Part shown: positions 1 to 9,757 of the stretch, piece after piece
Numbering within the stretch: the stretch's first letter is position 1
Layout of the letters: each line of letters starts with the position of its first letter
NCBI GenBank assembly: GCA_934541015.1
Contig: CAKTDC010000005.1
Span: 1 to 64,000 of the forward strand
Reading direction: 5' to 3'
From: an uncultured Luteimonas sp.
Lineage (GTDB): Bacteria > Pseudomonadota > Gammaproteobacteria > Xanthomonadales > Xanthomonadaceae
Length of the DNA: 64,000 nucleotides
Notes under the pieces: model-generated
Database searches by the model: none
Seen by the model: only the letters and a program-made list of their open reading frames with translations
What the model was told of the DNA's origin: nothing
Translations under genes and position numbers: made by a program

Positions 1-1
1 G

Positions 2-64
2 CAGATCGCCGTCGAGATCGGTTCACAGTTGTTCATCGAGACGATCCTGCATTTGCGGATTTAA
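2..64 (+). CDS. Possible 3' end of an unidentified gene (partial)
   Basis: The first bases can be read as the last twenty codons of a protein ending QLFIETILHLRI before a TAA at 62-64. Another frame is also open up to a TAG at 73-75. The stretch is less GC-rich than what follows, and a REP-like palindrome starts 36 bases after the stop. There is too little to identify a family, and I cannot exclude that neither frame is coding. Confidence 0.25.
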   Translation, partial: QIAVEIGSQLFIETILHLRI

Positions 65-100
65 TGACACAGTAGGAATAGGGAAGCTCTGAACAACTAC

Positions 101-128
101 CGTCATCCCCGCTAAGGCGGGAATGACG
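101..128. repeat. REP-like palindrome, CGTCAT...ATGACG type
   Basis: Two 12-base arms, CGTCATCCCCGC and GCGGGAATGACG, are complementary with one mismatch around a TAAG loop. The same CGTCAT-NCCCGC...GCGGG core appears at 30238, 48580 and, in an AGCGAACGCT variant, 20860. This marks a dispersed family of extragenic palindromes. Confidence 0.7.
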
Positions 129-326
129 AGCTGTTCAGAGGTCCCCTGGAGCCTCGCTGCGCGACGGGCGTCCGGCGAGGGTCACCCCGGTTTTCGCAGT
201 CCCCCGGCCCGGAACGCCCCATCGCTCCGCCAGACGCAGGTTCGATGGGCACCAGGCCCTTGCCACCGAAGCATCGAACCGGACGCCGCAGTGAGCCGCA
301 TCCTGACGGCCGGGGATCGCGGCCAG

Positions 327-346
327 GCAAAACATGGATGTTTTGC
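327..346. repeat. Perfect 9-bp hairpin (GCAAAACAT/ATGTTTTGC)
   Basis: Arms 327-335 and 338-346 are perfectly complementary around a two-base loop. In the otherwise GC-rich spacer this AT-rich stem stands out. It lies downstream of tamB and could serve as a transcript end or stability element, but there is no U-tract. Confidence 0.55.
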
Positions 347-561
347 GCGCGAGTCAGGGCAGGGTGAGTGCGGATCGCTTGCGCGACACCGCCGCGCGTC
401 CGTGCGAACGCCCGGCGCACTGCGCCGGGCCGGACCGCGCAGCGGCCCTGACCGAGCGAAGATCGATCCCCGGCCGGCAGGGCGCGGCGTCCCTCCGAAA
501 GCCCGAACGCCACGAGCACCCCGAGCGCCGAGCCGTTTGACATCGCGCCGGACGCGCGGCC

Positions 562-3500
562 TCAGCGCTCGTGGCGCCAGTTCACCGAGCCGCGGCTTTC
601 CAGGGTGCTCGATTCGATCTCGATGTCGAAACCCTTGCGCAGCAGGTACTTCAGGGTCAGCACCTGGCCGGTGCCGAGCAGGGACACGCCGAAGCCGACG
701 TACACCCGCGGCGAGATCTGCTTGCCGATGCCGAGCACGCTGCCGCCGAGCGCGCGCGAGTGCATCACGCCGGCGTCGTCCAGGCCGATGCTGCTGCCCA
801 GCTGCGCCGCCAGCATGCTGCCGCCGGCCGCCAGCGCCGCCGAGGCCGCGTCGAGCTGGCGGCCCTCCTCGCTCGACAGGTTGGACACCGAGCGCCCGAG
901 CGCGAGATACGACAGCGCCTGCGAACTGTCGCTGGCCGGATTGGTCCACACCTCCGCGGTCGGCGCCGAGGCGCGGCCGCCGACGTCGATGCCGGCGGTG
1001 ATGTCCTCGGCGTCGATCCTGCGCTCGGCGCGGATGTCGAGCAGCGGGTCGGAGACCGGGCCGTTGTTGAACACCAGGTGGCCGCGGCTGATCTCCAGCT
1101 CCTGGCCGTAGGCCTTGTAGATGCCGCCGACCTCGAGCCGCCCCTGCCCGGTCATCTCCCGGCCCGGATACGCCCGTACCCGCAGCTTTCCGCCCAGCGT
1201 GCCGTCGAGCCCGAACCCGCGCATGCGCACGTCCTCGCCCATCTCCAGGGTCAGGTCCATGGTGAGCCGCAGCGGGCCGCCGCGCCCGGGATCGACCGGA
1301 TCGAGCACCACCACGTCGGGCGACACCGACACCCCGTCGTCGAGTCGCTCCAGGTCCATCAGCGCCCGCGGCACCACCACCGTGCCGGTCACGTCCAGCG
1401 GCTGGCCGGGAGCGTGGCGGACGGTGATGTCGGGACTGGCCACCAGGCGCAGGTCGCGGGTTTCCGACAGCAGCACATCGCTGCCGCTCAGGCGCAGCAC
1501 CAGCGGCTGCGCGCCATCGCGCCAGTTGAGGGTACCGTCGATGCGCAGCGTTCCCTCGCCCGAGCGCAGGCTGCCGTCCAGGCGCGCGCTGCCGTCGGGC
1601 TGAGCGTCCAGGCGCAGCTGGCCATCCTCCAGCAGCAGCGCCAGCGCCGGCAGCTCGGTGCTGAAATCGGCCAGCCGCGCCTGTCCGCCCAGCGCGGGCG
1701 CCGAGCGCGTGCCCGACAGCGTGATGCGGCCGCTCAGGTGGCCCTTGGGTTCGACGATGTCGGGCGAGAACAGTTCGACCCAGGTCAGCTCGTCGGTATC
1801 GACCGAGATCTCTCCGTCCAGCGGCGAATACCCATCCCAGCCGGTGGCGATGCGCGCGTCGATGCGGCCGTCCTCGTTGAACACCGCGCCGAAGCTGGCT
1901 TCGATCCGCGATGCGCTGAAGTCCGCATCCAGCCGCAGGTCGCGGTAGCCGACGAAATCGCGGCGCGCACGCGCGCTGTTGCGCACGCCGCCGTCGCTGG
2001 AGGTCACGCGCAGATGGCCCTGCAGCGCGTTGCCCGCCGGACGCGCCTGGGCGTCGATGTCGAGGGTTCCGCGCAGGTGCCAGGGCCGTCCGTCGGCGCG
2101 CCCGGGCAGGTAGGGCTGCAGCAGCGCCAGCGGCAGCGCATCGCCGTCCACGGACAGGCCGCGGCGCGGCCAGTCGGCGCTGGCGCAGAGCGCGCCGACG
2201 GCCTCGCCTTCGGCCGAGAAGCAGCTGGGCGAGAGCGTCCAGCGGCCTCCCGCGAGGGCGAACCGGGCCGGCTCCTGCAGTCGCCACGCCGCGCCGACCG
2301 CCGGCGCCAGGCGCAGCGCCGACAGCGTGCCCTGCCATCCGCCGCCACCGCGCCGGGTGCTGCCGGTCAGCGCCAGCGTTCCCGGCTCTCCGCGCGCGGT
2401 GGCCTCCAGCTCCAGGCGCTCGACCGCGCCGCGCGCGGCCACGCGCACCGCATCGAGGGCGATGCCGGCGACGACGCCCTGCGCGTCCACCTCCAGCGCG
2501 CCGCTTCCGCTCCGCCACGGCAGCCTGCCGTCGGCGCGCACCGCCCCGGCGCCGTAGTCGCCCCAGCGCAGGTCGCTGCCGGCCAGGTCGACGGCGATGT
2601 CGGGCGCATCCGGCGTGCCCGCCAGCGAGATCCCGCCGCGCAGGACGCCGCCGGCGTCGGGCAGCAGGTCGGACAGATCCAGCGGCGACAGCTGCGCCTG
2701 GACGTCGAGCACGGCGTTGGACGAACCGCTGGCGTCGATGCGGCTGCCGCCGATGGCCAGCGCCACCTCGCCGTCGAAGCCGGTGCGCGCACCGCTGCCC
2801 GGGGCCGCGCCGATGACCGCGATCCGCGCCCGCCCGTCGAGCGCGCGTCCGCGCAGGTGCCCGCCGATGTCGGGCGCGTCGACCCGGATGTCGAGGCCGC
2901 CGTCGTCGCGGGTGCTGCCGCTGCTGGCGATCGGGCCATCGACGGCGCCGTTCCAGCCGGGCGCGAAGTAGCCCGGATCGAAACCGTCCAGGGTCGCGTC
3001 GATGTCCCAGCCCGGCGCCGGTAGCCAGGCGACCCGGCCGGTCGCGTCGAGCGTGCCTGTGGGCATGGCGACGTGCGCGCGCTGCAGCCTCAGCGCCTCG
3101 CCATCGCCGCGGCCGTCGAGCTCAACCGTCGCCTGCTGCCCGTCCCGGGTGACGGCGGCCCTGCCGATCAGGGCCCAGGCGTCGGTACGCCCGGCCAGCC
3201 CCAGGTCGGCATCGACGCCGATCGACGGGGACGGCGGGGCATCGCCTTCGGCCGCCGCCGCGAACGCCAGATCGCGGGCGGCGATGGCGAACCTGAAGCG
3301 CGCATCGGCCGGCTCGCTGAAATCGCCCCGGCCCTTCGCGGCGATGCGCCCGCCGAAGATGTCGAGCACCAGGCGATCGACTTCCAGCACCTGGTCGTCG
3401 ATGCGCAGATCCGAGGGCTGCAGCGTGCCGGCCAGGCCGTCGCGTTCGAACCGCCCCTGCGCCCGCATCGCTCCGCCGCTGCCGTCGGCCCGCAGCGAGA

Positions 3501-4497
3501 ACGCGACCGGCGTGCCCGGCTCGCCGCTGCCCGAGAGCAGGCCCGGATCGAGCGCCGTGGTATCGGCGCGGAAGCTCCAGTCGGGCCTGCCGGCTCCGCG
3601 CAGCTCGAGGTGCGCGCGCAGCGGCGCGGGTGCGTGGCCGGACACGGCCACGTCGAGCGCGGAGATGTCGCCGCGCGCGACCAGGCCGATGCGCGGCCGC
3701 GTCCGCCCCATCGGCGCCGGCAGCAGAGCGCTGCCGGTCAGGTCCATGCGGTAGTCGCGGGCCGGCGCATAGCTGCCGTGCACGCGGAACACGCCGCGGT
3801 CGCTGTCGACGACCACCTGCTCCAGGCGCAGGCTGGCGTCGCGGTGCGCGTCGACGCCGCCGCGCACGCTGGCGATGTCGATGAGCGACGCGCCGCCGCG
3901 GGTGACGCGCAGCCCGTCGACCTGGATGTGGTCGGCCTGCAGCGACAGCGGCAGCTCGATCCTGGGCAGCGACTCCGGCCAGCGCGGCAGTTCGATCGGC
4001 TGCGGCGGCGACAGCGGCAGGTCGAGGGTCGCGCCCTCGACCTCCATCGCGTCCAGCCGCAGGCGGCGGCCGACCAGCGGCCTGATCGCCGGGTCGAGCG
4101 TCACCCGCGCGGCGGTGAAGGTGAGCACGGTCGGCTCCGGGCAATCGCCGAACGCCACCGGCTCGCCGCCCTCGTCGGGGCAGCCGCGCTGCACGTAGCG
4201 CACGCCGTACAGCGTGAGCGGGCCGGCGGCCGGGCCCTCGGCGCGATCCCAGGCCAGTTCGCTGCCGGCCGGCAGCGCCGCTGAAATCCGCGCGAGCAGG
4301 AAGTCGCGGCCGCCCAGGCTCGTCAGCAGCCACCACAGCAGCAGCACCCCGAGCACCGCGAGCACGGCGCTGCCGATCGCGCTGCGGATCGCCAGCGCGC
4401 GCACGCGCCGGCGACGGCGCTCGCGCAGCCCGGCGATCCGCGCCTCACGCTCCTCGGGGGTGACGTCGCCGGGCCGGCGATTGCGCGTGAAGGCCAC
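562..4497 (-). CDS. tamB: Translocation and assembly module inner membrane protein TamB
   Basis: TamB spans the periplasm from the inner membrane and works with TamA in outer-membrane protein insertion and phospholipid transport. The 1311-residue product has a short basic N-terminus (RERRRRRVRA), one membrane segment at about residues 36-58 (AVLAVLGVLLLWWLL), a long beta-rich body typical of AsmA/TamB bridge proteins and a C-terminal DUF490 region ending GSVNWRHER. The length fits the family (about 1250-1350). The start is a GTG one base after the tamA stop, with GGAG upstream, so the two genes are translationally coupled. The frame stays open further upstream inside tamA, but that extension has shadow composition. 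Confidence 0.93.
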   Translation of the reverse strand: MAFTRNRRPGDVTPEEREARIAGLRERRRRRVRALAIRSAIGSAVLAVLGVLLLWWLLTSLGGRDFLLARISAALPAGSELAWDRAEGPAAGPLTLYGVRYVQRGCPDEGGEPVAFGDCPEPTVLTFTAARVTLDPAIRPLVGRRLRLDAMEVEGATLDLPLSPPQPIELPRWPESLPRIELPLSLQADHIQVDGLRVTRGGASLIDIASVRGGVDAHRDASLRLEQVVVDSDRGVFRVHGSYAPARDYRMDLTGSALLPAPMGRTRPRIGLVARGDISALDVAVSGHAPAPLRAHLELRGAGRPDWSFRADTTALDPGLLSGSGEPGTPVAFSLRADGSGGAMRAQGRFERDGLAGTLQPSDLRIDDQVLEVDRLVLDIFGGRIAAKGRGDFSEPADARFRFAIAARDLAFAAAAEGDAPPSPSIGVDADLGLAGRTDAWALIGRAAVTRDGQQATVELDGRGDGEALRLQRAHVAMPTGTLDATGRVAWLPAPGWDIDATLDGFDPGYFAPGWNGAVDGPIASSGSTRDDGGLDIRVDAPDIGGHLRGRALDGRARIAVIGAAPGSGARTGFDGEVALAIGGSRIDASGSSNAVLDVQAQLSPLDLSDLLPDAGGVLRGGISLAGTPDAPDIAVDLAGSDLRWGDYGAGAVRADGRLPWRSGSGALEVDAQGVVAGIALDAVRVAARGAVERLELEATARGEPGTLALTGSTRRGGGGWQGTLSALRLAPAVGAAWRLQEPARFALAGGRWTLSPSCFSAEGEAVGALCASADWPRRGLSVDGDALPLALLQPYLPGRADGRPWHLRGTLDIDAQARPAGNALQGHLRVTSSDGGVRNSARARRDFVGYRDLRLDADFSASRIEASFGAVFNEDGRIDARIATGWDGYSPLDGEISVDTDELTWVELFSPDIVEPKGHLSGRITLSGTRSAPALGGQARLADFSTELPALALLLEDGQLRLDAQPDGSARLDGSLRSGEGTLRIDGTLNWRDGAQPLVLRLSGSDVLLSETRDLRLVASPDITVRHAPGQPLDVTGTVVVPRALMDLERLDDGVSVSPDVVVLDPVDPGRGGPLRLTMDLTLEMGEDVRMRGFGLDGTLGGKLRVRAYPGREMTGQGRLEVGGIYKAYGQELEISRGHLVFNNGPVSDPLLDIRAERRIDAEDITAGIDVGGRASAPTAEVWTNPASDSSQALSYLALGRSVSNLSSEEGRQLDAASAALAAGGSMLAAQLGSSIGLDDAGVMHSRALGGSVLGIGKQISPRVYVGFGVSLLGTGQVLTLKYLLRKGFDIEIESSTLESRGSVNWRHER

Positions 4498-4498
4498 C

Positions 4499-6439
4499 TC
4501 AGAACTCCGCGCCGATGCTGAGGCCGACGGTGAACGGCGAATCGGGATCGTCCAGCCCGCGGGCGATGTCGAACCGCAGCGGGCCGACCGGCGAACGCCA
4601 GCGCACGCCCACGCCGACGCCGGTATGCCAGTCCGGCGAGCGGCCGTTGAAGGCGCTGCCGCTGTCGACGAAGGCGGCCGCGCCCCAGTTGCCCAGGAAA
4701 TAGTGCTCGTACTCGACGGTGGCGGTGACCACGTTCTGCGCGCCCAGCGCATACCAGCCGGTCTCGCGCACCGCGCCTTCGGCGTCGCGCTCGTAGCGCA
4801 CCAGGCGCGGCCCCACCTCGCGCCACTCGTAGCCGCGGATGCTGCGGTCGCCGCCGGCGAAATAGCGCAGGCTCGGCGGCAGGTCGATGGCCGAACCGGC
4901 GAAGGTGTAGCCGACCTCGCCGCGCACGATCAGGCGGCTGCTGTCGCCGATGCCGCGGAACCAGGACGCGCGCAGGTGCAGCTGGCCGAAGGTGGTCGCG
5001 CCATCGCCCTCGGGCTCGCCGAGGCCGCCGCGCAGGGTCAGCGATCCGCCGATGCCGCTGCGCGGGAAGGTGCGGTCGTCGACGTTGATGTAATCGGCGC
5101 GGATCGAGGGATAGAAGTAGGTCGCGTAGCGGTAGGCGATGGTCGTGGGCAGGTCCGACAGCGGATCGGTGTCCGCGGCGTAGGCCCAGCGCTCGCGCAG
5201 CCCGTGCACCGAGGCCACGAGGTTGGTGGTCGGGCTGTACTGGCCGCTGCGGCTGCCGATCAGCTCGATCCGCCGGGTGTCGATGTAGCTGGTCTGCTCG
5301 TCGTAGCCCTGCAGGCTGACCGCGTACCAGCCGTCGCGCCAGGCGAAGGCCGGGATGCGGTACTGCAGGGTCAGCGTCTTGCGCTTCTGAGCGTAGTCGA
5401 GCTGGGACAATGCCTTGTGGCCGCGGCTGTTCACGTAGCGGCGCTCGACGCCCATGCGGATGCCGGCGCCGCTGTCGGTGCCGTAGCTCACGCCGGCGGT
5501 GTAGACGCTGCGCTTTGCCGGCGTCAGCGCGACGTGGATCGGCACCCGGCGGCTGCCATCGGGCATGGTCAGCGCCTCGTCGTGCCTGGGCTCGATGTCG
5601 ATGTCGCCGAAGTAGTCCAGGCGCGAGAGCGAGGTGCGCAGGCGGTCGAGGCGGCCCTGGTGGTAGTACTCGCCTTCGTTCCAGTAGACCAGGTTCTCCA
5701 GCAGCTCCGGGCGGATGATCTGCCGGCTCTGCGCGATCGTGGTCGGGCCCATGTCGTAGCGCTGGCCGCTGTTCCACACCAGGTCGATGTCGGCGGCGTG
5801 GTCGGCGCGCGAGACCTCGACGCGGCGGGAGGAGAAGTCGGCGTCGAAATAGCCGCGCTCGGTCAGGCGCCGGCTGATCCGGGTCTTGCTGGTCTCGTAA
5901 TCGGCGTGGTTGAGGATCGAACCGGGCCCGGGGAGGAAGTCGTCCAGGTCCTGCTGCAGGTAGCGGTCGCCGTTGCCTTCGCCGAGGATGGCGATGTCGG
6001 CGTTGCGCACCCGCACCGGATCGCCGGCGTCGACGCGGATGGTGATGCGGAAGCCGGCGCGGCCGGGCGCCTGCCGCTCCTGGGCCTGCAGGCGCTCGCG
6101 CAGCGGCGCCCGCTCCTGTCCGCCGTCCTGCTCTTCGCCCACGACCACCACCGGCCCGTCGCCGCGCTGGCGCTCGACGGTGATGGTCGGCGAGTAGAAG
6201 CCGAAGGGCTCGAGCGCCTCGCGGGTCTGCGCCTCGGCCTCGCGCAGCATGTAGGAGAAGCGGCGGAAGCCGATGTCGCTGCCGATGGCGTCGACCAGCG
6301 ACAGCGACACCCGCACGTTCTCGGTCATCTCCGCGTCCAGCCCGGTGATCTCGACCGATTCGACCACCACCGCCCGCGCCGGGCCGGCCGCGAGCAGCGA
6401 AAGCAGGGCGGCGGCGAGCAGGGGCGGAATGAGGCGCAT
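4499..6439 (-). CDS. tamA: Translocation and assembly module outer membrane protein TamA
   Basis: TamA is an Omp85/BamA-family outer-membrane barrel that partners TamB. The 646-residue protein begins with a signal peptide cut after PARA (about residue 23), followed by POTRA-type domains starting VVVESVEITGL and a C-terminal 16-strand barrel. The barrel has the family RGY-type motif (SIRGYEWREVGPR) and ends with the aromatic C-terminal signature SIGAEF. It is the first gene of a two-gene tamA-tamB operon. The ATG at 6439 directly precedes the hydrophobic signal sequence. A longer upstream reading runs antisense-like through glyS and is rejected. Confidence 0.94.
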   Translation of the reverse strand: MRLIPPLLAAALLSLLAAGPARAVVVESVEITGLDAEMTENVRVSLSLVDAIGSDIGFRRFSYMLREAEAQTREALEPFGFYSPTITVERQRGDGPVVVVGEEQDGGQERAPLRERLQAQERQAPGRAGFRITIRVDAGDPVRVRNADIAILGEGNGDRYLQQDLDDFLPGPGSILNHADYETSKTRISRRLTERGYFDADFSSRRVEVSRADHAADIDLVWNSGQRYDMGPTTIAQSRQIIRPELLENLVYWNEGEYYHQGRLDRLRTSLSRLDYFGDIDIEPRHDEALTMPDGSRRVPIHVALTPAKRSVYTAGVSYGTDSGAGIRMGVERRYVNSRGHKALSQLDYAQKRKTLTLQYRIPAFAWRDGWYAVSLQGYDEQTSYIDTRRIELIGSRSGQYSPTTNLVASVHGLRERWAYAADTDPLSDLPTTIAYRYATYFYPSIRADYINVDDRTFPRSGIGGSLTLRGGLGEPEGDGATTFGQLHLRASWFRGIGDSSRLIVRGEVGYTFAGSAIDLPPSLRYFAGGDRSIRGYEWREVGPRLVRYERDAEGAVRETGWYALGAQNVVTATVEYEHYFLGNWGAAAFVDSGSAFNGRSPDWHTGVGVGVRWRSPVGPLRFDIARGLDDPDSPFTVGLSIGAEF

Positions 6440-6525
6440 CGGCGCAGGATACCCGACGGCTGTCAGGGTCCGCTTCACGGTTGCGTGGCGGCGGGGAAGC
6501 AGGCGCGGTGGCTGCTGACTGACCC

Positions 6526-8727
6526 TCAGCCCGACAGGTGCTCGATCGCCGCCACGCTCCCCAGCCGGTCCGCAAGCCGCCGCAGCAGCGCCAGCCGGTT
6601 GCGGCGCAGGGCCTCGTCCTCGACGTTGACCATCACCGCGTCGAAGAAGGCATCCACCTGCGGGCGCAGCCGCGCCAGGTGCGCCAGCGCATCGACGTAG
6701 TCGCCGGTCGCCAGCGCGCGGCCGGTTTCGGCGTACACCGCCTCCACCGCCTCGGCCAGCGCCGCCTCGGCCGGCTCGCGCAGCAGGGCGCGGTCCTCGA
6801 CCGCGGGGATCGCCTCGCTCGACTTGCGCAGGATATTGAGGATGCGCTTGTTGGCCGCGGCCAGCGCCTCGGCTTCGGGCAGGGCGGCGAAGGTGCCGAT
6901 GGCGTCGATGCGGCGGTCGAAGTCGTACAGCGACTTCGGCGCCAGCGCGGCAACGGCATTGAAATGCGACCCGGGCACGCCGCGGTCGGCGTAGTAGCCG
7001 CGCAGGCGGTCGAGGATGAAGTCGTACAGCTCGGCGATGCCGGCGGACGGGTCGCCGTCGCGCAGGGCGATGGCCTCCTCCCGCGCCTTGCCGCCCGCGG
7101 CAGCGTCCCTGTCGCCCTTGGCATCGGCGACGGCCCGTTCCGCGGTCGCCACACATGCATCGAGCGCGCCCTGCCGCGCCAGCGCGAGCAGGCCGGGCAG
7201 GTCCAGTTCGAACCCGCTCTCGATCACCGTCCGCGCCAGCCCCAGCGCGTTGCGCCGCAGCGCGAAGGGATCCTTGTTGCCGGTCGGCCTGAGCCCTGCG
7301 GCGAAGCCGCCGGCGAGGGTATCGAGGCGGTCGGCGATCGCCAGCACCTTGCCCAGCGGCGACAGCGCGATGTCGTCGGCGGCGAAGCGCGGCTGCCAGG
7401 CCTCGTCGATGGCGTTGGCCAGCGCCGCCCGGTCGTCCTGCGCGAGGTCGGCCAGCGATGCGTCCTGCATCGCGTAGTGGCGGCCGGCGATGCCCTGCAG
7501 CTCCGGGAACTCGTTGACCAGGCGCGACTGCAGGTCGGCCTTGGACACCAGCGCCGCACGGCGCGCCAGCGCCGGATCGACGCCGACCTGCGGCGCGATC
7601 GCTTCGGCCAGCGCGGCCACGCGCGCGACCTTGTCGGTCACCGTACCCAGCCTCGCCTGGTAGGTGACGTTCGCCAGCCCCGCGTTCATCGACTCCAGGC
7701 CCTGCCTGAGGTCCTCGTCGTAGAAGAAGCGGGCGTCGGCGAAGCGCGGGCGGATCACGCGCTCGTAGCCCTTGCGGATCTCGGAGTCGTCCGCCGGCTC
7801 GATGTTGGCGATACCGATGAAGCGCGCGGTCAGGCGGCCGGCGGCGTCGAGCACCGGGAAGAACTTCTGGTTGGCCTCCATCGTCGCCACCAGCGCTTCC
7901 TGCGGCACCGCGAGGTACTCGTCCTCGAACGAGCACGACACCGCCTTCGGCCACTCGACCAGGCACACCACCTGGTCGAGGTTGTCCGGGTCGATGCGCG
8001 CGCTGCCGCCGGCAGCGGCGGCCGCCGCGGTGACCTCGTCGACGATCCGCGCGCGCCGCTCGCCGGCATCGACCAGCACCCTGGCGCCGCGCAGGGCGTC
8101 GACATAGCCGCCGGGGGTGGCGATCGACACCTGGCGGTCGTGCAGGAAGCGGTGGCCGCGGCTGAGGCGGCCGGCGCGCACGCCGAACACCTGCGCCTCG
8201 ACGATCCTGTCGCCCAGCAGCAGCACCAGCCAGTGCACCGGCCGCGCGAAGGCGAAGTCGTGGTCGCCCCAGCGCATCGGCTTGGGGATCGGCATGGCGT
8301 CGATGGCTTCGAGCAGGACCGCGGGCAGCAGCGCGGCGGTCTTCGCGCCCGGCGCCACCGCTCGGTGCACGAAACGCTCGCCCCTGGCGTCGCTGGCGCG
8401 CCCCAGCGCGGTCCAGTCCACGCCGGCCTTGGCGGCAAAGCCCTGCAGCGCCTTCGTCGGCTGGCCGTCGGCATCGAGCGCGATGTTGACGTAGGGGCCG
8501 AACACTTCCGAGGACTGCTCCGGCTGCTCCACCGCCACGCCCGGCAGCAGCACCGCCAGGCGCCGCGGCGAGTACAGCGGCCGCGCGTCGCCGCGTTCGA
8601 CCGCGATGCCGCGCTTGTCGAGCGCCGCAAGCACGCCGTCGAAGAACGCCTGCGCCAGCCCCGGCAGGGCCTTGACCGGCAGTTCCTCGGTGCCCAGTTC
8701 GATCAGCAGCGGAAGTTGTTCACTCAT
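6526..8727 (-). CDS. glyS: Glycine--tRNA ligase beta subunit
   Basis: The beta subunit of the bacterial alpha2beta2 glycyl-tRNA synthetase carries tRNA recognition and, with GlyQ, charges tRNA-Gly. The 733-residue protein starts with the invariant [11 protein letters not shown] motif and ends in the anticodon-binding-like helical domain ([20 protein letters not shown]). The length is normal (about 690-730). It lies 52 bases downstream of glyQ in the same direction, separated by a strong palindrome (8751-8772) that could shape the glyQ/glyS transcript ratio. Confidence 0.97.
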   Translation of the reverse strand: MSEQLPLLIELGTEELPVKALPGLAQAFFDGVLAALDKRGIAVERGDARPLYSPRRLAVLLPGVAVEQPEQSSEVFGPYVNIALDADGQPTKALQGFAAKAGVDWTALGRASDARGERFVHRAVAPGAKTAALLPAVLLEAIDAMPIPKPMRWGDHDFAFARPVHWLVLLLGDRIVEAQVFGVRAGRLSRGHRFLHDRQVSIATPGGYVDALRGARVLVDAGERRARIVDEVTAAAAAAGGSARIDPDNLDQVVCLVEWPKAVSCSFEDEYLAVPQEALVATMEANQKFFPVLDAAGRLTARFIGIANIEPADDSEIRKGYERVIRPRFADARFFYDEDLRQGLESMNAGLANVTYQARLGTVTDKVARVAALAEAIAPQVGVDPALARRAALVSKADLQSRLVNEFPELQGIAGRHYAMQDASLADLAQDDRAALANAIDEAWQPRFAADDIALSPLGKVLAIADRLDTLAGGFAAGLRPTGNKDPFALRRNALGLARTVIESGFELDLPGLLALARQGALDACVATAERAVADAKGDRDAAAGGKAREEAIALRDGDPSAGIAELYDFILDRLRGYYADRGVPGSHFNAVAALAPKSLYDFDRRIDAIGTFAALPEAEALAAANKRILNILRKSSEAIPAVEDRALLREPAEAALAEAVEAVYAETGRALATGDYVDALAHLARLRPQVDAFFDAVMVNVEDEALRRNRLALLRRLADRLGSVAAIEHLSG

Positions 8728-8750
8728 TCCGGAAACCTTGTCCTTGGCAC

Positions 8751-8772
8751 CTTCCCCCGCGGGCGGGGGAAG
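8751..8772. repeat. Palindrome CTTCCCCCGC-GG-GCGGGGGAAG between glyQ and glyS
   Basis: Ten-base perfect arms around a two-base loop. The same arms with a different loop (AA) recur at 18252-18273, so this is a dispersed element rather than a one-off. Its place inside an operon means it would be transcribed as a very stable hairpin. Confidence 0.7.
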
Positions 8773-8779
8773 GAATTGA

Positions 8780-9679
<900 letters not shown>

Positions 9680-9757
9680 CGGGAAGTGGCGGTATCGCGG
9701 GCGCGCTAGTATACCGGCGGACCCTTCGCAGCCCGTCTGCAGCCCACAGGACGCGTC

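Larger units (their letters stand above)
65..561. other. Non-coding intergenic stretch rich in palindromes
   Basis: About 500 bases without a credible gene; open frames here have the composition of antisense shadows. It holds a REP-like palindrome (101-128), a 9-bp hairpin with arms GCAAAACAT/ATGTTTTGC (327-346), a hairpin element related to one downstream of glnA (about 376-440), and a 41-base segment recurring near 56.5 kb (461-501). It lies downstream of tamB, so some of these hairpins could end tamB transcription, but none has a clear T-tract. Confidence 0.6.

Noticed and set aside
182..3024. Long open frames of several hundred codons overlapping tamB in other frames or on the opposite strand
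   Set aside because: Arg/Ala/Gly-heavy low-complexity translations, expected antisense and frame shadows of 70 percent GC coding DNA. tamB and tamA explain the region with recognisable domains.
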